From the NCBI RefSeq assembly GCF_902506415.1, contig NZ_LR733275.1, positions 4,269,834 through 4,333,833 on the forward strand: a DNA stretch of 64,000 nt. Reading direction: 5' to 3'. Below, one piece after another: positions 9,389 through 17,610 of this stretch (positions within the stretch are counted from its first letter, which is position 1; each line of letters begins with the position of its first letter). The stretch comes from Massilia sp. 9I. Lineage in GTDB: Bacteria > Pseudomonadota > Gammaproteobacteria > Burkholderiales > Burkholderiaceae_D. The position numbers were made by a program, and so were the translations under genes. The notes beneath the pieces are model-generated. The model did not search any database, was not told where the DNA came from, and worked only from the letters and a program-made list of their open reading frames with translations.

Positions 9389-11356
9389 ATGCCTAATTTC
9401 GCCCAACTCCAAGTTGCTTTCAAGAACGCGTTCAAGAGTATCTACGTGCGCATCGCCCTGGCGGCGCTGCTGGGCGTGATCGCGGCTGTGGCAATCTGGA
9501 AGTCGAATGTGCCCCAGGAGATGAATCCGGTCGTGCATTCGCAGAATATCGCCGAGATCACCGACCTGGCTGCCAATAAAGACCGCCTGGAATACCTGGT
9601 GATCGCCAAGCCGCTGTCCGAATCGCCGCGCTATGTCTACAAGTACAAGGGCGCCGACGCCCTGCACGTGGTCAAGGTGCCGAGCACCTCGCACCTGTCG
9701 CTCGAGCGCGAAGTGCTGCTGAAGAACGCGATTCCCTATTCGATCGCCCAGGACGAATTCCTGGCCACTCACAAGGCCGTGATGGACGAAGGCGAGAGCT
9801 TCCTCGACAAGACCGGCACCTTCTTCAAGAACCATGGCCTGAACATCGCCGTCGTGCTGCTGGTGCTCTACCTGCTGAAGTTCGGCGTCCCGGGCATGGG
9901 CGCGAGCGCCTCGGTCATTACCCCGGACAAGCTCAAGGGCAGCATGGACGACCTGATCGGCATGGAAGACATCAAGCAGGAAGTCCTGCACCTGGAAGAC
10001 ATGATCCGCAACCGCGATGAATACCAGTCGCACAACATCGACAAGCCGTTCAACGTAATGCTGACCGGCCCCGCCGGTACCGGCAAGACCAAGCTGGTCG
10101 GCTACCTGGCCAAGCGCCTGGACATGCCGCTGATCTCGGCCTCGGGTTCGGCCCTGGAATCGGGCTACGTCGGCGGCGGTTCGAAAGCGCTGAACGCGCT
10201 GTACAAGAAGGCCTGCGCCAAGGGCAAGTGCATCATCTTCCTGGATGAAGCCCAGAGCCTGTTCATGCCGCGCGGCCGCAGCGAAAAGAAGTGGGAAGAC
10301 GACACCGCCAACACCCTGCTGGGCCTGCTGGACGGCGTGAAGAGCGACAAGGGCCAGGGCGTGATCTGGGTGGTCGCATCGAACTTCGACGACTCGAACA
10401 CCGAGATGGACGAAGCGATGCTGCGCCGCTTCTCGGTCAAGATCAACTTCCGCCTGCCGAACAAGGGCGAGCGCAAGGAACTGCTGCGCAGCTTCCTGTC
10501 GCGTAAAAAAGATGGCCTGGTGGACTGGAACGACACCAACCTGGACCAGGTGGCGGAAATCACCCAGAACCTGAGCCCGGCGCTGCTGGAAACCGTGGTC
10601 GAACGTGCGTCGATGCTGTCGATCCAGGAAAAGGCGATCATCAACACCAACCTGCTGTTCCGTGCCTACGAGCGCGCCACCATCGGCCTGACCGACCGCG
10701 CGACCACGGCCGAGAAGACCAAGCAACGCGAGCGCATCGCCCTGCACGAACTGGGTCACTTCTTCATGCAGATCGACCCTTACCTGCGCGCCGGCATGAG
10801 CCTGGCCGAAGTGAAGGAAAAGTCGCACCTGCTGAAGATCAGCACCGAAGCCGTGTCGAAGATCGGCGCCCTGGGCTACGTGCTGCAGTCGGGTGAAGAC
10901 ATGTCGCTACGCACCCTGGAAGAGCTGGAGCGCGACGTGGTCGGCCTGTACGGCGGCGTGGCGGCGGAAGAGCTGTTCTACGGCCCGCGCGGCATCTCGG
11001 TGGGCAGCCAGAACGACATCGAGAAGATCACCAAGATGCTGAACCTGATGGTCGGCCGCCTGTCGATGTATTCGCGCTCGAAGCTGGACTACTCGCAGCT
11101 GCAGAAGGACATGGGCGGCGAGCACACCCTGCGCCTGGTGGAAGAGAAAGCGGACGAACTGTACAGCTACACCCTGAACGCGATCCGCGACTACAAGCTG
11201 GTGATCGAATCGCTGAAGGACACCCTGATGGACGAGTACGTGCTGTCGAAGGATGCGGTGTTCGATCTGCTGGAAGAGCGCAGCGAGCTGATCCACTCGC
11301 AGCTGCATGGCCGCCACGCCAACCTCAAGCTGTGCGTGGAAGAGGTTGCCGCTTAA
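9389..11356 (+). CDS. FtsH-like membrane AAA+ metalloprotease, divergent paralogue
   Basis: 655 residues from MPNFAQLQVAFKN; upstream in-frame sequence lacks coding character. It has the FtsH plan: TM helix at about 20-37, extracytoplasmic segment, TM helix at about 150-168, AAA+ module, zinc peptidase. Walker A is GPAGTGKT (227-234), Walker B is CIIFLDEAQ, and the second region of homology contains the Arg346-Arg347 pair. The peptidase has HELGH (453-457) and Asp543 in GSQNDIEK as the expected third zinc ligand. It differs from housekeeping FtsH in several places: DEAQ replaces DEID, pore motif YVG replaces FVG, and HELGH replaces HEAGH. It stands alone with its own terminator. Membrane-protein quality control is likely; substrates are unknown. 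Confidence 0.85.
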   Translation: MPNFAQLQVAFKNAFKSIYVRIALAALLGVIAAVAIWKSNVPQEMNPVVHSQNIAEITDLAANKDRLEYLVIAKPLSESPRYVYKYKGADALHVVKVPSTSHLSLEREVLLKNAIPYSIAQDEFLATHKAVMDEGESFLDKTGTFFKNHGLNIAVVLLVLYLLKFGVPGMGASASVITPDKLKGSMDDLIGMEDIKQEVLHLEDMIRNRDEYQSHNIDKPFNVMLTGPAGTGKTKLVGYLAKRLDMPLISASGSALESGYVGGGSKALNALYKKACAKGKCIIFLDEAQSLFMPRGRSEKKWEDDTANTLLGLLDGVKSDKGQGVIWVVASNFDDSNTEMDEAMLRRFSVKINFRLPNKGERKELLRSFLSRKKDGLVDWNDTNLDQVAEITQNLSPALLETVVERASMLSIQEKAIINTNLLFRAYERATIGLTDRATTAEKTKQRERIALHELGHFFMQIDPYLRAGMSLAEVKEKSHLLKISTEAVSKIGALGYVLQSGEDMSLRTLEELERDVVGLYGGVAAEELFYGPRGISVGSQNDIEKITKMLNLMVGRLSMYSRSKLDYSQLQKDMGGEHTLRLVEEKADELYSYTLNAIRDYKLVIESLKDTLMDEYVLSKDAVFDLLEERSELIHSQLHGRHANLKLCVEEVAA

Positions 11357-11384
11357 TTACTGACGATTTTCCTTGCTGTTCTTT

Positions 11385-11416
11385 AACCCGCCGTGCGCAA
11401 GCCGGCGGGTTTTTTT
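11385..11416 (+). terminator. Rho-independent terminator of the FtsH-like gene
   Basis: Stem CCCGCCG/CGGCGGG with a nine-base loop, followed by seven T residues, 30 bases after the stop of the protease gene. Confidence 0.9.
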
Positions 11417-11420
11417 ATGT

Positions 11421-13118
11421 TCAGTGCGCCGCCGCGTGCTCCTTCAGCGTGTCCACCACATGCCGCGTCATGCTCGAGGCCAGTTCCTGCTCGCCGACGA
11501 AGACCTTGCCGCCGGTATCCTCGCGCAGCAGCGCCGCTTCGCCCTCGTTGTGGCTGCGCACGACCACCTTGACCGCGGGATTGAGCATGCGCGCGATCTC
11601 CACCATGCGCCGCACGTGGAAGGTGTCCGGGGTCGCGATTACTAAGAGCGCCGCATGCGTGATGTGGGCCTGGATCAGCACCGCCGGTTCGGCGGCATTG
11701 CCGGCCACCGCCGGAACGCCGCGCGCACGCAGCTGCTCGACCACTTCGCGGTTCTGTTCCGCCACCACGAAGTGCACGCCGCGCGCGGTCAGGTCGTCGG
11801 CGATGCGGCGGCCCACGCGGCCGAAGCCGACCAGCACCACCTGGCCGCTGAGTTTTTCATGCGCCGTTTCCATCGGCAGCTCGGCCAGCGGATCGGCCGG
11901 GCGCTCCAGTTTGCGCGCCAGTTCCGGCTTCGATTTCAGCCACTTTTCCAGCGGCGCGCCGAGGCTGAACATCAGCGGATTGACGGCGATCGAGATGATG
12001 GCGCCGGCCAGGATCAGGTTCTGGCCCAGGGCAGGGAGCAGTTCGAGCTGCATGCCCAGCGCCACCAGGATGAAGGAGAACTCGCCGATCTGGGCCAGAC
12101 TCGCCGACACCGTGATCGCGGTATTGATCGGGTAGCGCAGCGCAATCACCAGCACGAAGGCCGCCAGCGATTTGCCGAACAGGATGATGGCCACCACCGC
12201 CAGTACCTGCAGCGGATAGTCGACCACGACCATCGGATCGAACAGCATGCCGACCGAGACGAAGAACAGCACCGAGAACGCGTCGCGCAGCGGCAGCGAC
12301 TCTTCGGCGGCGCGGTGGCTCAGCTCCGATTCGCGCAGCACCATGCCGGCGAAGAAGGCGCCCAGCGCGAACGAGACGCCGAACAGGTGCGAGGACGCGT
12401 AGGCGATGCCGACCGCCGCCGCGATCACGGACAGCGTGAACAGTTCGCGCGAATTGGTCTTGGCGACGCGCCACAGGAACCAGGGGAACACTTTACGGCC
12501 GACGATCAGCATGAAGGCCACGAACGCGCCCACCTGCAGCAGGGTCTTGCCCAACGCCGGCCACAGCTCGGCGCCGGCGTCGCCCTTGCCGCCCAACGGG
12601 CCCGCAAGCGCCGGCAGCATCACCAGCACCAGCACCATCACCAGGTCTTCGACCACCAGCCAGCCCACCGCGATGCGGCCGTTCAGGGAATCGAGCACGC
12701 CGCGCGCTTCCAGGGCGCGCAGCAGCACCACGGTGCTGGCCACCGACAGCGCCAGGCCGAACACCAGGCCGGCGCCCAGGCCCCAGCCCCACCAATGCGC
12801 CAGCCCCATGCCCATCAGGGTCGCCACCGTAATCTGCAGCAGCGCGCCGGGCAGGGCGATCTTCTTCACGTCGAGCAGGTCGCCCAGCGAGAAGTGCAGG
12901 CCGACACCGAACATCAGCAGCATCACACCGATTTCCGCCAATTGGGAAGCCAGCTGCACGTCGGCGACGAATCCCGGGGTGGCGGGGCCGATCAGGACGC
13001 CGGCGGCGAGGTAGCCGACCAGCGCGGGCAGTTTCAGGCGTATGGCGAGCATGCCGAACAGGAGGCCGAAGCCGAGTGCGGCAGCAATGGTGGTGATCAG
13101 GCTGAGTTCATGGTGCAT
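11421..13118 (-). CDS. ybaL: YbaL/KefB-type monovalent cation:proton antiporter
   Basis: A 565-residue CPA2-family antiporter. Starting at MHHELSLITTIAAALGFGL it has about 12 hydrophobic segments to residue ~390 (Na_H_Exchanger domain; GVGLHFSLGDLL and FALGAFFAGMVLRESELSHRA are signature segments). A cytoplasmic TrkA-N/RCK domain follows (VVLVGFGRVGRRIADDL, a Rossmann GxGxxG) for nucleotide control. The layout closely follows E. coli YbaL (about 558 residues). It probably exports K+ in exchange for H+ under electrophilic or pH stress. It is a single gene converging on the protease terminator. Confidence 0.92.
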   Translation of the reverse strand: MHHELSLITTIAAALGFGLLFGMLAIRLKLPALVGYLAAGVLIGPATPGFVADVQLASQLAEIGVMLLMFGVGLHFSLGDLLDVKKIALPGALLQITVATLMGMGLAHWWGWGLGAGLVFGLALSVASTVVLLRALEARGVLDSLNGRIAVGWLVVEDLVMVLVLVMLPALAGPLGGKGDAGAELWPALGKTLLQVGAFVAFMLIVGRKVFPWFLWRVAKTNSRELFTLSVIAAAVGIAYASSHLFGVSFALGAFFAGMVLRESELSHRAAEESLPLRDAFSVLFFVSVGMLFDPMVVVDYPLQVLAVVAIILFGKSLAAFVLVIALRYPINTAITVSASLAQIGEFSFILVALGMQLELLPALGQNLILAGAIISIAVNPLMFSLGAPLEKWLKSKPELARKLERPADPLAELPMETAHEKLSGQVVLVGFGRVGRRIADDLTARGVHFVVAEQNREVVEQLRARGVPAVAGNAAEPAVLIQAHITHAALLVIATPDTFHVRRMVEIARMLNPAVKVVVRSHNEGEAALLREDTGGKVFVGEQELASSMTRHVVDTLKEHAAAH

Positions 13119-13219
13119 CCGTGCGGCCTCCGTGGCAGGTTGATAAGCCTTTGAGTATAAAGTACGGAGGCCTGCTCGACGGTATTTTTATTACCGACTT
13201 TGCGGTAATTAACAGCAAA

Positions 13220-13855
13220 TCACGGCACGGTCGCGAGCGATAGCAGCACGTTGTGCAAGGATGCGCGCACGCTCGCGTATTGCTCCGGACGCGCGTGGCG
13301 GTCCAGGCGGAACAGCATCAGGCCCTGGATCTGGGCCACGATCAGTACCGCACGCTCCATGCAGCGTTCGTCGTCGATGGCCGGATTCAGGCCGCGGATC
13401 AGGCCATACACGGCGCGGCGTTCGCGCCCGATCATCTTGCCCATCAGGTTGGAAGCGAAGGGATGGCGCGAGGCCAGCGCCCAGATCTCGAAGAAGATCG
13501 CGTGCGTGACCGGATCGGTGATCTCGTCGAGGAACATGTCGACAGTGCTGAGGAAGCGCTCGATCTGCGGCCGGCCGGCCATCGTCACCGCGATGCGGTC
13601 GATCTTGGCCTGGGACTCGTCCATGGTAGTGAGAAGCAGGGCTTCCAGCAGCTGCTCCTTGCTGGCGTAGTAGTGCTGCACGTTCGACAGGCTCATCCCG
13701 ACGTCCTGGGCCACGCGCCGCATCGACAGCCCGGCATAGCCTTCGCTGGCGAGCAGCGCGCGCGCCGCCAGCAGGATGTCGCGCGCCCGCCCCAGCCCTT
13801 TTTCGGTGGTGGTCGAGGCTTTGTTGCGCAGGGTGGTGTCGAGCATGTGGGACAT
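13220..13855 (-). CDS. TetR family transcriptional regulator
   Basis: 211 residues from MSHMLDTTLRNKAS; a longer in-frame start would cross the divergent promoter region, so it is rejected. The N-terminal helix-turn-helix is clear (ARDILLAARALLASEGYAGLSMRRVAQDVGMSLSNVQHYYASKEQLL, shown here only as the domain core at about residues 20-66). The C-terminal ligand-binding part resembles TetR_C of fatty-acid or xenobiotic regulators. It is divergent from the thiolase/acyl-CoA dehydrogenase/racemase operon, with a palindromic operator candidate between them, so it probably represses that operon and itself. The ligand is plausibly an acyl-CoA. Confidence 0.9.
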   Translation of the reverse strand: MSHMLDTTLRNKASTTTEKGLGRARDILLAARALLASEGYAGLSMRRVAQDVGMSLSNVQHYYASKEQLLEALLLTTMDESQAKIDRIAVTMAGRPQIERFLSTVDMFLDEITDPVTHAIFFEIWALASRHPFASNLMGKMIGRERRAVYGLIRGLNPAIDDERCMERAVLIVAQIQGLMLFRLDRHARPEQYASVRASLHNVLLSLATVP

Positions 13856-13899
13856 GGCGCGATTATCGCAGAGGGATACAAAAAATAGTACGCCTGACC

Positions 13900-13905
13900 T
13901 ATAAT
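13900..13905 (+). promoter_or_regulatory. -10 element of the lipid-CoA operon
   Basis: A consensus TATAAT hexamer 48 bases ahead of the thiolase start. The -35 region about 17 bases upstream is weak (TACAAA-like). Transcription would start near 13912, right at the palindrome beginning at 13916. Confidence 0.5.
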
Positions 13906-13915
13906 TGACCAGTAG

Positions 13916-13931
13916 TAGGTCGCGCGACCTA
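13916..13931. promoter_or_regulatory. perfect palindrome, candidate TetR operator
   Basis: TAGGTCGCGCGACCTA is a perfect 16-bp inverted repeat in the 97-bp gap between the TetR gene and the divergent thiolase gene, just downstream of the TATAAT. Its position would let a bound dimer block transcription of the operon. Assignment to the adjacent regulator is inference from position and symmetry. Confidence 0.7.
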
Positions 13932-13952
13932 ATTAAAAAGAACGGAGACAGC

Positions 13953-15134
13953 ATGAGCAAGGTGTACGTCAGCGGCGTCGGGATGATCCCCTTCGCCAAG
14001 CCGGGCGCGAGCAGCCCTTATCACGAGATGGGCGCCCAGGCCGCCCGCGCCGCCCTGCAGGATGCCGGCGTCGCCTACGACCTGGTCGAGCAGGCCTACG
14101 CCGGCTACGTCTACGGCGACTCCACCAGCGGCCAGAAGGCGCTGTACGCCGTTGGCATGACCGGCATCCCGATCGTCAACGTCAACAACAACTGCTCGAC
14201 CGGCTCGACCGCGCTGTTCCTGGGCCGCCAGGCGATCGCCAGCGGCGCCGCCGAGTGCGTGCTGGTGCTCGGCTTCGAGCAGATGAGCCCCGGCGCGCTC
14301 GGCTCCGTCTTCACCGACCGCCCGACGCCCTTCGACGCCTTCGACGCCGTCACCGACCGCCTGGTCGGCAAGCCCGAGATCCCGCTGGCGCTGCGCTATT
14401 TCGGCGGCGCCGGGCTGGCGCACATGGAGAAATACGGCACGCCGCTGGCGGCCTTTGCCCGCATCCGCGCCAAGGCCAGCCGCCACGCCGTGAACAACCC
14501 GCTGGCGCTGTTCCGCAAAGAGGTCACGATGCAGGACGTGCTCGAGGCGCCCGAAATCTGGCCGGGCGTGATGACGCGTCTGATGGCCTGCCCGCCGACC
14601 TGCGGCGCGGCAGCGGCCCTCTTGGTGTCGGAAGCCTTCGCAGCAAAGCACGGCCTGCGCCGCGACGTCCACATCGCCGCCCAGGCCATGACCACCGACA
14701 CCGCGGCGACGTTCGAGGCCGGCGACATGATGCGCCTGGTCGGCTACGACATGAGCCGCGCCGCCGCGCAGAAGGTCTATGAGCAGTCCGGCCTCGGCCC
14801 GGAAGACCTCGACGTGGTCGAGCTGCACGACTGCTTCGCGCACAATGAACTGATCACCTACGAAGCCCTGGGCCTGTGCCCGGAAGGCGGCGCCGACAAG
14901 TTCATCGTCGAGGGCGACAACACCTATGGCGGCCGGGTCGTCACCAACCCGTCCGGCGGGCTGCTCTCGAAAGGCCATCCGCTGGGCGCCACCGGCCTGG
15001 CCCAGTGCTACGAACTGACCCACCAGCTGCGCGGCAGTGCCGAGGCGCGCCAGGTCGAGGGCGCGCGCGTCGCCCTGCAGCACAACCTGGGCCTGGGCGG
15101 CGCCTGCGTCGTCACCATGTACCGCAACGGCTGA
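13953..15134 (+). CDS. SCP2-type thiolase / lipid-transfer protein
   Basis: 393 residues from MSKVYVSGVGMIPFAKPG, preceded by an AACGGAGACAGC Shine-Dalgarno. It is a non-decarboxylating thiolase of the SCP2/SCPx type. Probable nucleophile Cys81 lies in NNNCSTGSTALFL, the HDCFAHNELI motif replaces the usual thiolase NEAFA loop, and GGLLSKGHPLGATG carries the C-terminal catalytic His. These enzymes cleave or form beta-ketoacyl-CoA, often of branched or steroid-like substrates. First gene of a three-gene operon (11 bases to the next gene) under the divergent TetR regulator. Confidence 0.9.
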   Translation: MSKVYVSGVGMIPFAKPGASSPYHEMGAQAARAALQDAGVAYDLVEQAYAGYVYGDSTSGQKALYAVGMTGIPIVNVNNNCSTGSTALFLGRQAIASGAAECVLVLGFEQMSPGALGSVFTDRPTPFDAFDAVTDRLVGKPEIPLALRYFGGAGLAHMEKYGTPLAAFARIRAKASRHAVNNPLALFRKEVTMQDVLEAPEIWPGVMTRLMACPPTCGAAAALLVSEAFAAKHGLRRDVHIAAQAMTTDTAATFEAGDMMRLVGYDMSRAAAQKVYEQSGLGPEDLDVVELHDCFAHNELITYEALGLCPEGGADKFIVEGDNTYGGRVVTNPSGGLLSKGHPLGATGLAQCYELTHQLRGSAEARQVEGARVALQHNLGLGGACVVTMYRNG

Positions 15135-15144
15135 GGGCAGACAC

Positions 15145-16290
15145 ATGGACTTGATGACGTCCCCCTGGATGAACGAGGAACTGGCCGCGTTTCGCGACGC
15201 CGTGCGCCGCTTCGTGGCGGGTGAGATCACGCCGCACCAGGAAGCCTGGCGCAAGCAGCAGCACGTCGACCGCGCACTCTGGCACAAGGCCGGCGAAATG
15301 GGCCTGCTGCTGGCCGACATCCCGGAAGATTACGGCGGCGCCGGCGGCAGCTTCGCCCACATGGCGGTGGTGTTCGAAGAACTGTCCTACGGCGGCGACA
15401 CCGCCTTCGGCATCCACGTCCACGCCATCGTCGCGCACTACCTGCTGAACCAGGGCACCGAGGAGCAGAAGCGCAGATACCTGCCCAAGCTCGCCAGCGG
15501 CGAGATGATCGCGGCCATCGCCATGAGCGAACCGGGCGCCGGCTCCGACCTGAAGGGTATCCGCACGACAGCCGTGCGCGGCGCGGACGGCTACCGCGTG
15601 AGCGGCTCCAAGACCTTCATCTCGAACGGCTACATGGCCGACCTGATCCTGGTGGTGGCCAAGACCGATCCGGCAGCGGGCGCCAAGGGCGTCTCGCTGC
15701 TGCTGCTGGAGACCAAGGACAATCCGGGCTTTCGCGTCGGCCGCATCCTGGAGAAAGTGGGCCAGAAGGGCCAGGACACCTGCGAGCTGTTCTTCGACGA
15801 GGCCCATGTGCCGCTCGAGAACGTGCTGGGCGGCCAGGAGGGCCGGGGCTTTGCCCAGCTAATGACCGAGCTGCCCTACGAACGCACCATCCTGGGCGTG
15901 TGCGGCGTGGCCGCGATCGAGCGCGCCTTGCAGCTCACCATCGAGCACACGCGCGAGCGCAAGGCCTTCGGCCAGGCCCTCATCGAGATGCAGAACACCC
16001 GCTTCGTGCTGGCCGAAATCAAGACCGAGGCCACGGTGGCGCGCATCTTCATCGACCGCTGCATCGAGGAGATGCTGGCAGGGCGCATGGACACGGTGCG
16101 CGCCTCGATGGCCAAGTACTGGATCTCGGACCTGCAGTGCAAGGTGGTGGACCAGTGCCTGCAGCTGTTCGGCGGCTACGGCTACATGCTGGAATACCCG
16201 ATCGCCCAGATGTACGTCGACGCGCGCGTGCAGCGCATCTACGGCGGCGCCAACGAGATCATGAAAGAGATCATTGCCCGTTCGCTCTAA
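15145..16290 (+). CDS. acyl-CoA dehydrogenase, long-chain (LCAD/IVD-like) type
   Basis: 381 residues from [13 protein letters not shown]. It has the three-domain FAD-dependent dehydrogenase fold, with [20 protein letters not shown] (substrate/FAD loop) and [18 protein letters not shown] near the C-terminus. The medium-chain catalytic Glu site (YEGT) reads YGGANEI here, so it lacks that Glu. Instead Glu246 in ELPYER occupies the position used by long-chain and isovaleryl enzymes. This supports activity on long or branched acyl-CoAs. It introduces the alpha-beta double bond and passes electrons to ETF. Middle gene of the operon, 22 bases before the CoA enzyme. Confidence 0.92.
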   Translation: MDLMTSPWMNEELAAFRDAVRRFVAGEITPHQEAWRKQQHVDRALWHKAGEMGLLLADIPEDYGGAGGSFAHMAVVFEELSYGGDTAFGIHVHAIVAHYLLNQGTEEQKRRYLPKLASGEMIAAIAMSEPGAGSDLKGIRTTAVRGADGYRVSGSKTFISNGYMADLILVVAKTDPAAGAKGVSLLLLETKDNPGFRVGRILEKVGQKGQDTCELFFDEAHVPLENVLGGQEGRGFAQLMTELPYERTILGVCGVAAIERALQLTIEHTRERKAFGQALIEMQNTRFVLAEIKTEATVARIFIDRCIEEMLAGRMDTVRASMAKYWISDLQCKVVDQCLQLFGGYGYMLEYPIAQMYVDARVQRIYGGANEIMKEIIARSL

Positions 16291-16312
16291 TAAGAATAGA
16301 GGAGAGACCGAG

Positions 16313-17464
16313 ATGGCAGGACCATTGTCAGGAGTACGGGTCGTCGAGATGGTCGGCATCGGGCCTTGTCCCTTCGCCGCGATGATGCTCGCCGACATGG
16401 GCGCGGAAGTGATCCGCATCGACCGCAAGGCCAAGCCGGGCGAGGACAATCCTTACCCGATGCTCGGCACGCGCCACGACGTGATGGCGCGCGGGCGCCG
16501 CTCGCTGGCGCTCGACCTGAAGAAACCGGCCGGGCGGGGGACCGCGCTGCGCCTGATCGAACAGGCCGACGTGCTGCTGGAAGGCTTCCGCCCCGGCGTG
16601 ATGGAGCGCCTCGGCCTGGGGCCGGACGCCTGCCTGGAGCGCAACCCGAAGCTGGTCTATGGCCGCGTCACCGGCTGGGGCCAGACCGGACCGCTGGCGC
16701 AGGCGGCGGGACACGACATCAACTACGTCGCCCTGTCCGGCATGCTGTACTCGATGGGCCGCGCCGACAGTCCGCCGCCACCGCCGCTGAACCTGGTGGG
16801 CGACTTCGGCGCCGGCGGCATGATGCTGGCCTTCGGCGCCGTCTGCGCGGTGCTGGAAGCGCGCAAGTCGGGCAAGGGCCAGGTGGTCGACACCGCCATG
16901 ACGGAAGGCGCGGCGCTGCTCGGCTCGATGATGTACGGCCTGCGCGCGTTCGGTGCCTGGAGCGGCCAGCGCGAAGGCAACCTGCTCGATGGCGGCGCGC
17001 CCTTCTACGACACCTACGCCTGCCAGGACGGCAAGTTCATCTCGATCGGCGCCATCGAGCCGCAGTTCTTCGCCACCCTGCTCAAGCTGACGGGGCAGGA
17101 CGATCCCTTGTTCACCAAGCGCTGGAACAAGTCGCACTGGCCCGAGCTAAAGGAGCGCTTCGCCGCGCTGTTCGCCACCCGCACGCGCGACGACTGGTGC
17201 CGCCTGCTGGAAGGCACCGAGGTCTGCTTCGCACCGGTGCTCGACCTGGAGGAAGCGCCGCGCCATCCGCACAATGCGGCGCGCCATGCCTTCGTCGACA
17301 TCGACGGCGTGACCCAGCCCGCGCCCGCGCCGCGCTTTTCCCGCACGGCGCCGCCCACGCCCGCGGCGCCCGCCAGCGCTGGGGAGCACAGCGACGCCAT
17401 TCTGGCCGATTGGGGCTTTACCCAGCAGTCAATCGAAGCGCTGAGAAAAGGCGAAGTCATTTAG
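16313..17464 (+). CDS. alpha-methylacyl-CoA racemase-type CaiB/BaiF enzyme
   Basis: 383 residues from [18 protein letters not shown] after a GAGGAGAG Shine-Dalgarno. It resembles alpha-methylacyl-CoA racemase more than class III CoA transferases. The racemase catalytic set is present as His134 (GHDINY), Asp164 (GDFGAGG) and Glu249 (AIEPQF), with spacing identical to the M. tuberculosis enzyme (126/156/241). It would epimerise 2-methyl-branched acyl-CoA so that the adjacent dehydrogenase can use it. Together with the SCP2-type thiolase this makes a coherent branched-chain or isoprenoid/sterol side-chain oxidation set, controlled by the TetR regulator. Confidence 0.9.
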   Translation: MAGPLSGVRVVEMVGIGPCPFAAMMLADMGAEVIRIDRKAKPGEDNPYPMLGTRHDVMARGRRSLALDLKKPAGRGTALRLIEQADVLLEGFRPGVMERLGLGPDACLERNPKLVYGRVTGWGQTGPLAQAAGHDINYVALSGMLYSMGRADSPPPPPLNLVGDFGAGGMMLAFGAVCAVLEARKSGKGQVVDTAMTEGAALLGSMMYGLRAFGAWSGQREGNLLDGGAPFYDTYACQDGKFISIGAIEPQFFATLLKLTGQDDPLFTKRWNKSHWPELKERFAALFATRTRDDWCRLLEGTEVCFAPVLDLEEAPRHPHNAARHAFVDIDGVTQPAPAPRFSRTAPPTPAAPASAGEHSDAILADWGFTQQSIEALRKGEVI

Positions 17465-17468
17465 CATT

Positions 17469-17603
17469 GTAGGGTGGGCGGGGTCAGTGAGGACAATGGC
17501 CTCACTGACGAACGCCCACGCGGTCAACCAGCAGCAAGATCATCGGGCTGCGTAATGCATCGTTTGACTATCACCGCGTGGGCGGGAAACCCGCCCACCC
17601 TAC
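17469..17603. repeat. REP/BIME-like composite palindromic element
   Basis: A 135-bp element bounded by perfect inverted 12-mers GTAGGGTGGGCG and CGCCCACCCTAC. Inside are a second inverted pair (CGCCCACGCGGT / ACCGCGTGGGCG) and a 9-bp stem TCAGTGAGG/CCTCACTGA. So two REP-type hairpins face each other across about 60 bases. The same core occurs at about 53.4 and 63.2 kb. Confidence 0.8.
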
Positions 17604-17610
17604 GGAGCCT

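Noticed and set aside
11655..13154. 499-codon plus-strand frame across the antiporter gene
   Set aside because: His/Arg/Gln-rich translation typical of an antisense frame; ybaL on the other strand has full family motifs.
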